A stretch of DNA of 64,000 bases from Diplonema papillatum (taxonomy: Eukaryota > Euglenozoa > Diplonemea > Diplonemida > Diplonemidae), in NCBI GenBank assembly GCA_030068145.1, contig JAPJBO010000152.1:186001-250000 (forward strand), in the 5' to 3' direction. Under the pieces are notes generated by a model. The model was given only the letters and a program-made list of their open reading frames with translations, did not search any database and was not told where the DNA came from. How positions within the stretch are numbered: the first letter of the stretch is position 1; the number at the start of each line of letters is the position of its first letter. This document shows positions 53,311 through 63,681 of the stretch, piece after piece. Both the position numbers and the translations under genes were made by a program.

Positions 53311-53550
53311 ACGTTACTGCGTTCACCATCGGGTGGGCGTTTTCTTGCTTTTCTGATATCGGACAGGTACATACGTGTATCTTCAATTCGTTTTGACAGC
53401 GACTAGTTTGGATGTTTCGTTGTTGTCTTTTTCCTTTCTTTCTTTTTTGCTGGTGCTGCACGGCGCAGCGGAAGCTGCCCACAGGACGGGAGGGCAGACC
53501 GCACCGCCACAAAGAGACACTCTTCGTCGGCGGGCCGCAGCGGGGGAGAA
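53311..53550. repeat. Segmental repeat Y, copy 1
   Basis: Matches 53919-54158 almost exactly (ACGTTACTGCGTTCACCATC ... GGGCCGCAGCGGGGGAGAAA). It starts within what is segment X in the fuller copy. Confidence 0.85.
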
Positions 53551-53639
53551 AGAAACAGGCGAATGAATTTGTGGTCTAAGACTGGTTCGTATTGCACTTT
53601 TAAGCTTTCCCTGATTGACCGGCAGGTTAGGGAGGGGGG

Positions 53640-53752
53640 AAAATGTTACTTGGGTTTGAAGAGCGCGTGGTGCTTGCACCTTTGAGGCCAGGTTATTTAA
53701 CCGCGGATTTAGTGAAGGATTGTTCAGGAAACGGTCGCGAGCGAAACCCGAC
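53640..53752 (+). repeat. Structured 115-bp dispersed repeat, copy 2
   Basis: Same family as 15363-15480; full length, with ACCTTTG instead of ACCACTG in the first hairpin. Confidence 0.8.
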
Positions 53753-53831
53753 CAGGTAACGACCATTTCACTGTCTTCTTGGGTTTGTGATGCGAACATC
53801 ACGAGGTGCTGTCCGAAGACACCGCCCACGT

Positions 53832-54158
53832 AAGCATCCGATTCACATGTGAAGCGGCATGGGGTCCTTTAAAAAGGTTAGGATCCGAGTCTGGGACAAG
53901 GGGGGTCGGATTGGCAACGTTACTGCGTTCACCATCGGGTGGGCGTTTTCTTGCTTTTCTGATATCGGACAGGTACATACGTGTATCTTCAATTCGTTTT
54001 GACAGCGACTAGTTTGGCTGTTTCGTTGTTGTCTTTTTCCTTTCTTTCTTTTTTGCTGGTGCTGCACGGCGCAGCGGAAGCTGCCCACAGGACGGGAGGG
54101 CAGACCGCACCGCCACAAAGAGACACTCTTCGTCGGCGGGCCGCAGCGGGGGAGAAAT
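53832..54158. repeat. Segmental repeat X+Y, contiguous copy
   Basis: Joins X and Y without the sequence that separates them at 52980-53310. It is directly followed by a copy of the GAAATGTGAAAACGGG family, so the two families are fused here. Confidence 0.85.
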
Positions 54159-54490
54159 GTGAAAACGGGTTTTTGCCTAGAGGCTTTTCGTGTTATTCTG
54201 CAGATGCTTTGGGCTATCTTTGTGTCTATGCTTTCAGTTGTCTTCTTAACCATGGTTAAGTGCGCAAATGGTGTCAGCCGAAGCTGGTAAAGCTTCGGCG
54301 CCGCCCACGTTATGTTTGTTTAGCATTGAGTTCTTTTAAGTACATGAACCACATGGATTAGCATGCACTGTTTAGCAGCGGCTGCCAAACATCCCGTGAC
54401 ACCGCGCGAGGTGGTAGAACGCTCGTTTATTTTCTTTTCGATTGCTTTTGATGGGGCATGCAGGCCTGAAATGCAAGAATGGAAAGGAGA
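54157..54490. repeat. Dispersed element family, short copy 2
   Basis: Matches 40085-40310 joined to 40622-40735, lacking the central 310 bp. Confidence 0.8.
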
Positions 54491-54559
54491 CGGGGGAAAA
54501 AAAGGGAAAAGGTTTGTGCCCTCGTAGCTCGCCGGGCCAGCGCTCCAGATAGGACTGGG

Positions 54560-55057
54560 CTAGGTACTTTGGTGGCATGCGGGGTTTTTTGCACAGGTGC
54601 GCTCGTGGATTTCGACACCCCGTGCGTTGGCGAAAGATCCGCCGCTCAGTTTTTCGGTTGCCCCACAGTGGGAACATTCCAGTGGCTGAGCGTTACCTTG
54701 AGATGTCTTATCAACATCCTGGTCGGACCGTGTCTTCTTCGTGTCCGGTTTCCCGCTTGGTGACTGGCTGGCTGTTGGACTGGCTGTTGGCATGCGTGGG
54801 CGTTTTCTGCGAGGTGGCGACTCGGGTTGCGACTGCGATAGGCCTTCAAGTACTTCGTTGAAGAAGCTTGACCCGTCCCCAGTGGGATTGGGAACGGGAC
54901 CCATGTTCGACGACCGGGTGATAAACCGAGTTTTTGTGTCATCGTTCATGTTGCCCTGGACTGGTATGAAATGCCATTGGGCAATGTGGCCAAGCAATTG
55001 GCGGTTAGAGCCGTTTCCTACTTCGCTGTACTTGTAATCACCCGCTTCCGACTCCAA
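54560..55057 (-). CDS. Zinc-finger-bearing ORF, probably of a retrotransposon
   Basis: A 165-codon minus frame. N-terminal half: MESEAGDYKYSEVGNGSNRQ, LSQSQPESPPRRKRPRMPTA (basic). Near the C-terminus is CSHCGATEKLSGGSFANARG then EIHERTC, a C-x2-C...H-x4-C finger like those before the RT in some LINEs. It overlaps the end of a dispersed element copy on the same strand as that family's basic frame (40709-40317). It may be the ORF1 or N-terminal part of that element. Confidence 0.4.
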   Translation of the reverse strand: MESEAGDYKYSEVGNGSNRQLLGHIAQWHFIPVQGNMNDDTKTRFITRSSNMGPVPNPTGDGSSFFNEVLEGLSQSQPESPPRRKRPRMPTASPTASQSPSGKPDTKKTRSDQDVDKTSQGNAQPLECSHCGATEKLSGGSFANARGVEIHERTCAKNPACHQST

Positions 55058-55231
55058 CTTCTGGGGCTGGACCTCACCGTGTAGTATTCCCTGGTGGTGT
55101 TAGCGTGGTTTGCAGGTAGCCTGCAAAAGCAAGGAGCCGTTTCCGTTTCCGTTTCCATGTTTTGGAAAAAACGGATGGAAACGCGTTTACTTGCCAACAT
55201 AGCCCTGGGGGGGGGGGGGGGGGGGGGCAGC

Positions 55232-55632
55232 GCTCTTGTTAAGGATCAGCCACTTTGGCCGGATGGCCGGATAAACCAGACCCCCCCCCCTCCCCTCTAC
55301 AGCGCAGTTGCCTTGGAGGCTGGGTGGTCAAATTCTCTAAGGTGAAATGGTCAAAATTCCCTGCCGAAAGTGGGCCCACAAAAAATTTTCAAAGTGTGGT
55401 TTTTGGGGTATTTTGTGTTGAACGCTTACGCCCGCCACTAAACCCAGGGTTACCTGTGTTTCGTGTGGGCACATTTACCTCCTTTGATCTATCGCAACTG
55501 GCAGTCTCCTCAAGCATTTCCTACAAAGCAGGTGCTTATACAAAAAAAAATTTTTTTTCTGACCACCCACCGTGGTGATCACCTTAGAGAGTGACAGGTA
55601 GCGTCCCCCCTCCACAGTGAAAATAGCCTGTA
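55232..55632. mobile_element. MITE-like element, copy 2, split by an A-tailed repeat
   Basis: Inverted relative of 29041-29352. It is interrupted at about 55415-55550 by an A-tailed dispersed repeat inserted at the element's central TATTT/A-run. Outer ends abut long G-runs (55207-55230 and 55638-55655). Confidence 0.8.
55415..55550 (+). repeat. A-tailed dispersed repeat nested in the MITE-like element
   Basis: Begins GTGTTGAACGCTTACGCCCG, ends GGTGCTTATACAAAAAAAAA. It is younger than its host element. Confidence 0.82.
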
Positions 55633-55655
55633 TATAGGGGGGGGGGGGGGGGGGC

Positions 55656-56941
55656 AGGGGGCGCACTAAGGATTGGGGGGTGCAACGGGCAATGTCAACG
55701 TCTGCTAAATTTGGAAGGGGGGGGGGGGGGGGGGGTCCTGTTTGGTGCACCTGGTGGCCGGGGACCCCCCCACCCTTTTTTCCGGCGACCCCCTTAAACG
55801 CGCTCTTTCGCGATGGATCTTTCCACTCCGTCCTCAGTTGGTCTGTGAGGCCTGAAATTTGACGTGCAAAACACAGGCTGAAACCGGGAAAATCTGCCCT
55901 TTCGTGGTTTTCTTGGTGCCGATTTTTCGGAATTCTCTAAGTACGTTTCCCAGCGGATTTGCCTGAAAAACAGCTTTTGGGGGGTATTGGCATTTTGGGA
56001 AAAGCACATGGTAAATCGGCCCAATCGGCCCGAATTTTCACTTTTTGGGCCAATTTTCCAGATTTTGGCTGATTTTTGAGTGCACTGCAGGAATCTTGGT
56101 TTTCGGGGAAACTGACTTTGCTCAAAAGTTGCTAAGTACATTTCCCTGCCAAAAAAGTGCAGGAAAACATTTTGGTGGGGATTGACCATTTTTTCCGCAA
56201 AAGTGGGTTTCGATTTCGAAAACGAGGAGAACGGATTCATCTGGAGGAAACGGAGTACCCACTCGGCACCGGGGGGTCTGGGAAACACCCCAAAAACAGC
56301 CCCCAAAACGACCCCCCCCCCCCCCCGCCCCCCAAAATACTCGACGTAGCTGCTTCGACTCCGAATGAAAGGGGGGAAATATAGAGGTAAGGGGCAAATA
56401 CAATACAAACACAAATCTGATTTGTTCTTCGCTTACACCACCGTGTGTTGTTTTCTCACTCAGGACTTTGACCTGTTGTGTTTGTGTGATTTGTCGTGTA
56501 GGGGTAGACCCGCATGACCTCACGTCCGTTCAACACGTGGTTCGGTAGTTACAGCACTTGGGATCCCTTCTGTTCTTTGTCGGGCAGCATCGTCGAGCAT
56601 TTCCTTTCAAGCTGGCGCTTATGTAAAAAAAAAAAGGGGGGTGCAACGTGCAACAGGGGCAACGTCCCTTAGTGCGCACCCTGGGGGGGGGGGGGGGGGT
56701 GGGGGGGGGGTCAGGTCAGATTCTGCCAACGACTCCGCAATCTGGCCGCTTAGGGCCACCCCTGGGGGGGGGGGGTCGATGTTTGTTGGTGCTGGTTTTG
56801 AGGGATAAGGAAAAGGTAAGAAATCTTTTTGCGGTGGCCTCCGCTGGTCTGGTAGTTTGTGCTACATCCGTTATTTTACACTCGTTCTCTTCTCTAATCA
56901 CTACTGTACGTACGCTTTCACTCTTTTGTGACCACCATAAT
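55656..56941. other. G-tract-rich repeat region, no gene
   Basis: Several poly-G/poly-C runs (about 55718, 56307, 56685, 56765), often next to CCCTGG. 56330-56460 is related to 37660-37790. A 206-codon minus frame (56414-55794) has low-complexity composition and no domain; I do not call it. Confidence 0.45.
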
Positions 56942-57121
56942 TGAGCCGGACCATCCCCTCTTGATAGACCGTGATAGACTGAAGAATACAGCACCAGGCA
57001 ATTCGATGCAGCTCTAGGGACTAGGGATGGACCTGATAGACCGTGGTGGACCGTGATTCACGGTGATAAATAGTGGCAGGCACTTCGATGCAGTTTCAAG
57101 AGATAGGGACGGACCGGCTCA
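56942..57121. mobile_element. MITE copy 2 (relative of the PPR-intron MITE), inverted
   Basis: Terminal repeats TTGAGCCGGACCATCCCC and GGGACGGACCGGCTCA. The body is the reverse complement of 26008-26178 with about 10 extra bases. No clear target duplication remains. Confidence 0.85.
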
Positions 57122-58344
57122 GGGGAGGGGGTTGCAAGAACGTGCTTGGAATAGCCATGTGCTCAACCACTGCACGGGTCCCATCTGCACTGCGGACCAT
57201 CATCAGCACGGAACCTGAGTGTCTGCAGACAGGACATGGTTTATCAGGCGGCTGCTCGTAGCTCGTCAGCCGTTGTGACCGGTTTTGACGGGTGCAATGC
57301 GAGTGTAATGTACCCTGCGACGACGAACAATAATCCGCCTACGTTTCCGGGTCTATTTGGCACCGTTCTCTTCATCCGAGAAAAGGGCGAGCAAAAAGTC
57401 GTCGGAAAATATTTGCTACGTAGAGTAGACCAGCGGGAAATTTTCAGTGCGGGGCCCCAGGGGGGCAATCTTGCTTCTTTGATGTGTTGTCGGCGGGTTC
57501 CGATCACGCGCCCCCGATTCACACGAGCCGGCTTCTTTTTAGAGTGAAAGTTCGCTTGAAACTCCGGGGTTTTAAAGTCTCCGGGCGACCTTCGTCGTGA
57601 TGGGAAGATATCCTTTGTGCTCTGAGTGTCGTAAGAGTGGTGGTTACACGAGGCATTTTTGTGATGCGTTGCGCTGGGGGCTCTTCTTGGATTGGTTGCT
57701 ACGCGAATGCCCGGCGGTTTCAGGTATTCAATACTTTCCAGCGTAATGCTGAAAGCTTCACTGACTCGCGACCCTCTTCACGACTTTTGCTTCCTTCGGC
57801 TAGCTGCGGGTTCGGGCGCAGACTTGCTGCGAAGAGAACGAGTTTCCCTCTCGAGCTCTGTTGGCACAGCCAATCGGCAGCAATGACGGGGTATACATAT
57901 GGCGGGGACGTCCAGGTGTCAGTGCAAGCTGATATGACTTGCGCCCATGTTTCTACCAGGGGGCATTCCTCACTCAAGGAGAACTTGTTGCGTTTCTAGG
58001 ACGTTTGTTCGTGCGACCCAGGCGAAGTTGAAGTGTGTTCCACACCAACTTGTATTTGTATTGCTCATCTCTCCCCCTCTCTATCTCAAGCCGGTCCCAT
58101 CCCTATTCCCCGGAACTGCCAGCTGGCTGTGCCAGAGAGAGGTAGATGTGCACCGTGGGCCCCGGCGGGCACGATTTTGTTTCAGCCACATGCAATGGGT
58201 GAGACTGAACCGCCCAAGCAGGATCTTCTGATCATGATCATTTGCCAATTTGCCGCGCGGAACCACGTCCAGGATTTGGGCCCAGGGTAGTGCGGTCAAC
58301 GAAAAACTCTCGTTTCCCTCTCGCGGTGTACGATTTCCGCGCGA
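57122..58344. other. Repeats, no gene
   Basis: 57186-57262 is a CTGCAGACAGGAC repeat copy; 57541-57593 is a 45-bp motif copy. No confident coding region was seen. Confidence 0.45.
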
Positions 58345-60755
58345 TCAGGCGGTTAAAGGGTGCTCAAGAGGGGACTTGTTCCTGGTGTTGCCCCCCCACC
58401 CGCGCTTGCCCGGGGGCGGTTTGAGGTCGACGTTGTACTGGTTTTGGATCGAGCCCGCGCCGTAAGGGTCGTCAAGGGAGTCGAGCTTGCTGAAGTTCGG
58501 CCGGTCCGTGGCCATAGAGTTGTACTTGTCCAGCGAGTTTTGCAGGTCGGACGGGAGGTAGTACGGCTTGTCCTTGCCGTTGTTGATGTCGAGGTCATGG
58601 CAAAAGGAAAGCAGCACCGTGTCGATGCATACCGAGAACACGATCGCGAAAACGCTCGAAATCACGTACGCGAGCAACGCGACGCAAATCAGCGGTATGA
58701 TCGTATCCTCAGGCTCCCTATCCTTCCCGGCCATGTCTGCGTAGATGATGAGCCAATACGCTGTGCACGACGTTGCGGCCATTATGAGGATCTTGCCGAA
58801 GAAAATGACCCATTCCGCAATGAAATTGACGGCGATCACGGAGAAGGCGTGGCTCAGCAGCAGAAAGAGCGCGCGGCGGGCGCCGTTGCAGAAGTTGTCG
58901 GAGCACAGGGCCGTCATGATGAACGCGTTACGGCTGATGAACTTGATGAGCCTCTCGAAGCACGCGAGGCAGCACTGCGCGCACTTGATGAGGTAGTCGA
59001 CCGCGGGGCTGTCCGAGATCTTCCGCAGCCGGCTCTCGAACTTCGCCAGCAAGTACTGCAGGAATTGCACGACCGCGATGATGAAGCTCCCGAGCATCAG
59101 CGTCCCCAAGTGGTACCGAATCGTCCACCAAACCCCGACGACCACCCCCGCGTCCGGCTTTTTATCGTCCCCGGGCACGCTCCAGTACCAGAACACTGCG
59201 CAGAACGCCAGCACCAAGAATCCGATCGCCTTCAACAGCGCCGCCGACCACAAGAACATGAACACGTTGTACAGGTGCGCGTACGTGGCCCACTGCTCGC
59301 TGTTGAGCACGTCGACGAGGACGTCAGTTGCGGGTCCTAGATGGCCATCTGGGTCTGTTGCGTTGAGGTAGGCTTGCATGGTTTCTTCCTTGATGGACCC
59401 GGTAGTTTCGATGTACAAACCGACCAGCACGTGGAACGCGAAAACGGGGATGAGCAGAAGAACGATGACAGGGGGCACGATGGCCATGGTCGGGATCGAC
59501 AGCGGGATGCGGCTGGCCTCTTCGATAGTGTCGCAAGCGATCGCGATGTTCTTGCAGAAGAAGAGCAGCAAGCAGCAGTAGATGACGAACCAGAGCCCCG
59601 TGCCGATGGTGAGGATGAGCCAGACGGTCTCCATTTCGTCGGACGCCGAGCGGCGCCAGTTGCTGGCGCAGATGTAGGCTACGACGGCGGACGCGACGAA
59701 CAGCAGCAGAAGGGTGAGGTACACACACGGCTTCACCGCCCTCCGCAGCACGAACAGCCACAGGAACGAGATCACGGTGCAGGCCACAGCGGAAATGATG
59801 ATCACGGTCACCGATTCCTCAAGCTCGCCGACTGCCGCTCTAAGGGTCCCGGCGACGTCAAAAAGCTCAGCGATGTTGCCTGTGTTGGGTGACGGGGTTG
59901 GCGTTTACATGCGTGGAGATCCCTCCCCCCCCCCCACGTAGTTCGGGCGTTGCTAAGTTCTGGTGGTAACCAAGGTTCGGGCGATGCTAAGTTCTGATGA
60001 CGCAAAGTTGAGTGCTAAGTTCGTGTAGTGGCAGTACTCGGGGGGAAAATGTTTCTTGGGTTTGAAGAGCGCGTGGTGCTTGCACCACTGAGGCCAGGTT
60101 ATATAACCGCGGATTTAGTGAAGGATTGTTCAGGAAACGCCCCCCCCCCCCCCCTCGGACCCCGTGGCAACACACCTGTCAGCTGCGACGGGTCGACGGG
60201 GATGCAGCGGTGGACGACTTCTTTCATGTCGAATCTGACGTCGAATCCGACCTCGACTCCGTTATAGTAGTCAGTTCCGTCGTACCACGTGACGTGGTCA
60301 TCCGAAGAAGGACACTTCGCGACGCAAAGCCCGAGATTCAGCGTGTCCTTGATGAGGTCTTCGCAGGTCGGCCCATCGGGCGCTACGAGGCGCTTGGCGC
60401 AGGTTTCCGCCGAAGGCAGCGGGTACACGATTTTGTTGAGATCGCTCCACGCCAGCTTAGTGCCGTTTGAATCCACCATGTCAACTTCGAAGGGCAAGCT
60501 GTCGCCGTGGTGCCCGCAGAGGTTCCCCTCGCGGTCGATGCCGAACAGCAGGCGCTGCGGGTCACCCTCCTTCAGCACGACCGTCGTCAGGAACATCATC
60601 GCGAACCAAGCCACCGCGTACAGCAGAAACCCGCAGAGGTCGGTGCACCCCCTGTCGGCATAGTACCCGACCTCGTTCGCCGGCGGAAACCGCTTCGGCG
60701 CGTACCGGGCGGCCAGCCGCTGCTGCTCCGCCTCCTGCTCTTTGCTCGCGCCCAT
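58345..60755 (-). CDS. Choline transporter-like protein (CTL/SLC44 family), two exons
   Basis: Exon 1 is 60755-60176 (ATG, MGASKEQEAEQQRLAARYAP) and exon 2 is 59879-58345. The intron 60175-59880 (296 bp) starts GTGTGT and ends CACAG, joining LTG to NIAELFD. The product is 704 residues, the usual CTL size. Family marks: RGCTDLCGFLLYAVAWFAMM (first membrane segment with the conserved CTD), GDPQRLLFGIDREGNLCG, a large cysteine-bearing extracellular loop (residues about 62-225), then about nine more membrane segments. The region near IDTVLLSFCHDLDINNGKDK then PYYLPSDLQ is the typical CTL C-terminal signature. It would move choline or related amines across the plasma or organelle membrane. The intron carries a dispersed repeat, and part of the 5' end is duplicated upstream. 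Confidence 0.92.
60046..60139 (+). repeat. Structured 115-bp dispersed repeat, copy 3, inside the CTL intron
   Basis: Same family as 15363-15480, ending in a C-run. It makes up about a third of the 296-bp intron, on the strand opposite to the gene. Loose GTTCGGGCGATGCTAAGTTC repeats fill much of the rest (59942-60025). Confidence 0.82.
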
Positions 60756-61027
60756 GGTTCTCGTCTACCGACTCGGAAGCGGGGCGGAGCCTGTCCCTAT
60801 CCTTTGCCGCCGACTGCGCGTGTCGCTTTGCCGCTCGTGGCGGGGGAAGACCCACGCGCGAAAGGCTTCTGTCTTGCGGCAGCTGTCCTTTCGAGCTCCC
60901 TCCCTTAGACGCCTGGTTTGGGTTGCTTGTGTCCCCGTTGAATGTTACCGACTGTGGCGTGAGGGCGAAAGTAAGCGTGAAAAGACTGCTGGCTGTTTTT
61001 CAGGCTAAATGTTTGTAATTCTGCAAG

Positions 61028-61110
61028 GAAGAACAGCCGGCTGCTGCTCTGTCTCCTTCTCTTTGCGCACGCCCACAGTTCTCGTCTGACTCGAAAGCGG
61101 GCGGAGCTCA
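61028..61110 (-). pseudogene. CTL-gene 5'-end echo
   Basis: Similar to 60712-60795, that is, the first codons and leader of the CTL gene, same orientation, about 310 bp upstream. Landmarks: GCTGCTGCTC, CTCCT / CTCCTT, GCTCTTTGC / TCTCTTTGC, AGTTCTCGTCTGAC versus GGTTCTCGTCTACC, and GGCGGAGC. The ATG equivalent is lost. More diverged than the other echoes. Confidence 0.65.
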
Positions 61111-62339
61111 GTGGTGTGTTGAGGAGGTGACCCGCGGCATCGTCAGCGAAGGGTAAGTGTCGGCGTCTTCGGACAACGTCCTTGCTCCCGCTGGCCTGAC
61201 GTGGTTAAACGCTCGCAGGCTCATGTCAGACACAGCGATCTTCTACTTCCCGTCTTGAAACGCGGACCAAGGAGTCTAACACGTGTGCGAGGCTTAGGGT
61301 GTCAAACCCACAAGCCGCACTGAAAGGGTGATGTGCCAATCCTTGAGGACGCAGCACCGCCCGATCCTGATTTACTGGAAAGGGATTTGAGGTTGAGTAC
61401 ACTTGTTGGGACCCGAAAGATGGTGAACTATGCCTGGATAGGACGAACAGCCACATCCCGGTTGACCCACCATGAAACCATGATGTGAAACGTGTTGCTG
61501 CTGCACGTACTGGGAAGGGCTGAATATCTGTCGTGTGTGTCTTACGGCGTGCCGGCCAAGAACGTGCCTTCTGTGGGCGCATGGCACCCTCCATCCCACA
61601 ACCTCATAGAAGCGACACGTGTGGGCTTTCGGAACATTTTCCGTGTTTGTGGCTCGACCGTAGACCGAGTGTCCGGGACGAGATTCTCTTTTCGCTGCGA
61701 CCCAACGCTCCCGGGGCACTACGTGATGCTGTGAAAAGGTACTGGTTGCGAAGGAATGGTTGTGATCTACGGGTAAGGGCGCGCGACGCTTTCCGCAGAC
61801 GTGAAAACGCCTGGCGGTGGCGGCGTCCGGCGCTTGCATATTTGCGCTGCGTGCTGTTGAAGGGTGACTGATGCGATCAGTCGCTCTGGGGTCGGCGGTT
61901 TGCCAAGTGACGCTCGGTACTGTCTCCTCGGGCTTCGCGGACGTAAACTAGTCAATCCCCTCGTGATAGACCAGCTCTACGAGAACGGCAATGATGCACC
62001 CTCGTAGTTGGAAGTTAGAGTGCAGAACATCTGTAGCGATGGCCTGCACTAGTGATCAGGTGACAACCTCTTCGATCGTACTGTGCCGTGCCACATCTGA
62101 TAGACAGCGGGGTGAAAGGTCTGAGGTAGATACGCCTGGAAGGCGAAGGTCAAACGGCCGAGGACAGCGCCAATGCAGGAATGCTCGCCGCCTGTGCGTC
62201 ACCCGATCCCTCGGCGCCGCCGAGCCCCGCGCCGCATTCCCCGTTCACATCCACGCCAGCCTGGACAAGCCGTACGATGATGACATCCGGGAGCCCGCGG
62301 CCGTTTGTTGAACTATTTCGTCCGCGCGTGGAGGCTCAG
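61111..62339. other. No gene recognised
   Basis: Only short frames without domain features. Confidence 0.4.
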
Positions 62340-62640
62340 GCGCTAGGCGCAGTCTGTGTCTTAAAGCTTCACGTTCAAGTCGGCGCAGATCTCGGTCAAG
62401 AACCCCGCCAGACGCGACGTGGCGCGCGCCTTGTCGGCTTCCAGCTTCTTGCACAGTTTCGCGATCTTCGTTTTCCACCCGTCTGCCTCCTCGTCACGTT
62501 CGCGCTTGAGCGCCTGCTGTGCGGGCGCAGCTGCCCAAGGTCCGTTCCAGCTCCTTCACGCGCTCCTCCAGCACGGCCGCCGCGTGACCCGTTCGTTGTA
62601 GGCGTCTTTGACTTTGCTGGGGACGTTGCGTGTGTCGGAA
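62340..62640 (-). pseudogene. Coiled-coil gene 3' unit, oldest echo
   Basis: Shortened copy (about 376 bp spacing instead of 484) of the 3' coding unit to the right. It keeps AGCTTCACGTTCAAGTCG, GCAGATCTCGGTCAAGAAC and GCTCCAGCACGGCCGCC but has lost about 108 bp in the middle. Most diverged and farthest from the gene. Confidence 0.82.
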
Positions 62641-63124
62641 AACTGCTGAGTCTCAAGTCGCCAAGCTGGCAACGGCAAATGGCGCGGCCATATCTCTTCT
62701 GCGAGTGGAGGCTCAACCAGCACCAGGCACGCTCTGCGCCTTGAGCTTCACGGTTCAAGTCGTCGCAGATCTCGGTCAAGAACGCCAGAGACGAGATGTA
62801 GCGCGCCTTGTCGGCCTCCAGCTTCTTGCACGTTTTCGCGAGCTCTGCGTTCTCCTCCGCCACCTCGTCGCGTTCGCACTTGAGCGTCTGCGCCTGCTGC
62901 GCGGCCTCTTCGTACGCCCGGCGCCACTCGTTGGCGGAGACCAACGCTTTGCCGACTCTCGCTTTGCACGCCTGCTCATTCTGCGCCAGGGCCTGCGCTG
63001 CCCGCATGTCGCAGCTGCCCAAGGTCCGCTCCAGCTCCTTCACGCGCTACTCCAGCACGGCCGCTGCGGTGACCCGTTCGTTGTAGGCGTCTTTGACTTT
63101 GCTGGGGACGTTGCGTGTGTCGGA
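62641..63124 (-). pseudogene. Coiled-coil gene 3' unit, second echo
   Basis: A full 484-485-bp unit. One extra base near 62752 (CACGGTTC instead of CACGTTC) shifts the frame after TEICDDLN, so the normal ending KLKAQSVPGAG is lost. Otherwise close to the next units. Confidence 0.82.
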
Positions 63125-63608
63125 AAACGCCTGAGTCTCAAGTCGCCAAGCTGGCAACGGCAAATGGCGCGGCCGTATCTCGTCTGCGATTGGAGGCTCA
63201 ACCAGCACCAGGCACGCTCTGCGCCTTGAGCTTCACGTTCAAGTCGTCGCAGATCTCGGTCAAGAACGCCAGAGACGAGATGTAGCGCGCCTTGTCGGCC
63301 TCCAGCTTCTTGCACGTTTTCGCGAGCTCTGCGTTCTCTTCCGCCACCTCGTCGCGTTCGCACTTGAGCGTCTGCGCCTGCTGCGCGGCCTCTTCGTACG
63401 CCCGGCGCCACTCGTTGGCGGAGACCAACGCTTTGCCGACTCTCGCTTTGCACGCCTGCTCATTCTGCGCCAGGGCCTGCGCTGCCCGCATGTCGCAACT
63501 GCCCAAGGTCCGCTCCAGCTCCTTCACGCGCTCCTCCAGCACGGCCGCTGCGGTGACCCGTTCGTTGTAGGCGTCTTTGACTTTGCTGGGGACGTTGCGT
63601 GTGTCGGA
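63125..63608 (-). pseudogene. Coiled-coil gene 3' unit, third copy
   Basis: Near-identical to the next unit, with an open coding part ELERTLGSCDMRAAQALAQN to KLKAQSVPGAG stop (63198). Upstream of it, CGCAACGTCCCCAG/CAAAGTC looks like a 3' splice site, so each unit may be an intron end plus terminal exon. It could be an alternative last exon and not a pseudogene. Confidence 0.6.
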
Positions 63609-63681
63609 AAACGCCTGAGTCTCAAGTCGCCAAGCTGGCAACGGCAAATGGCGCGGCCGTATCTCGTCTGCGATTGGAGGC

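Noticed and set aside
55794-56414. 206-codon minus frame
   Set aside because: Composition follows local A/T and C/G runs; part overlaps a dispersed repeat.
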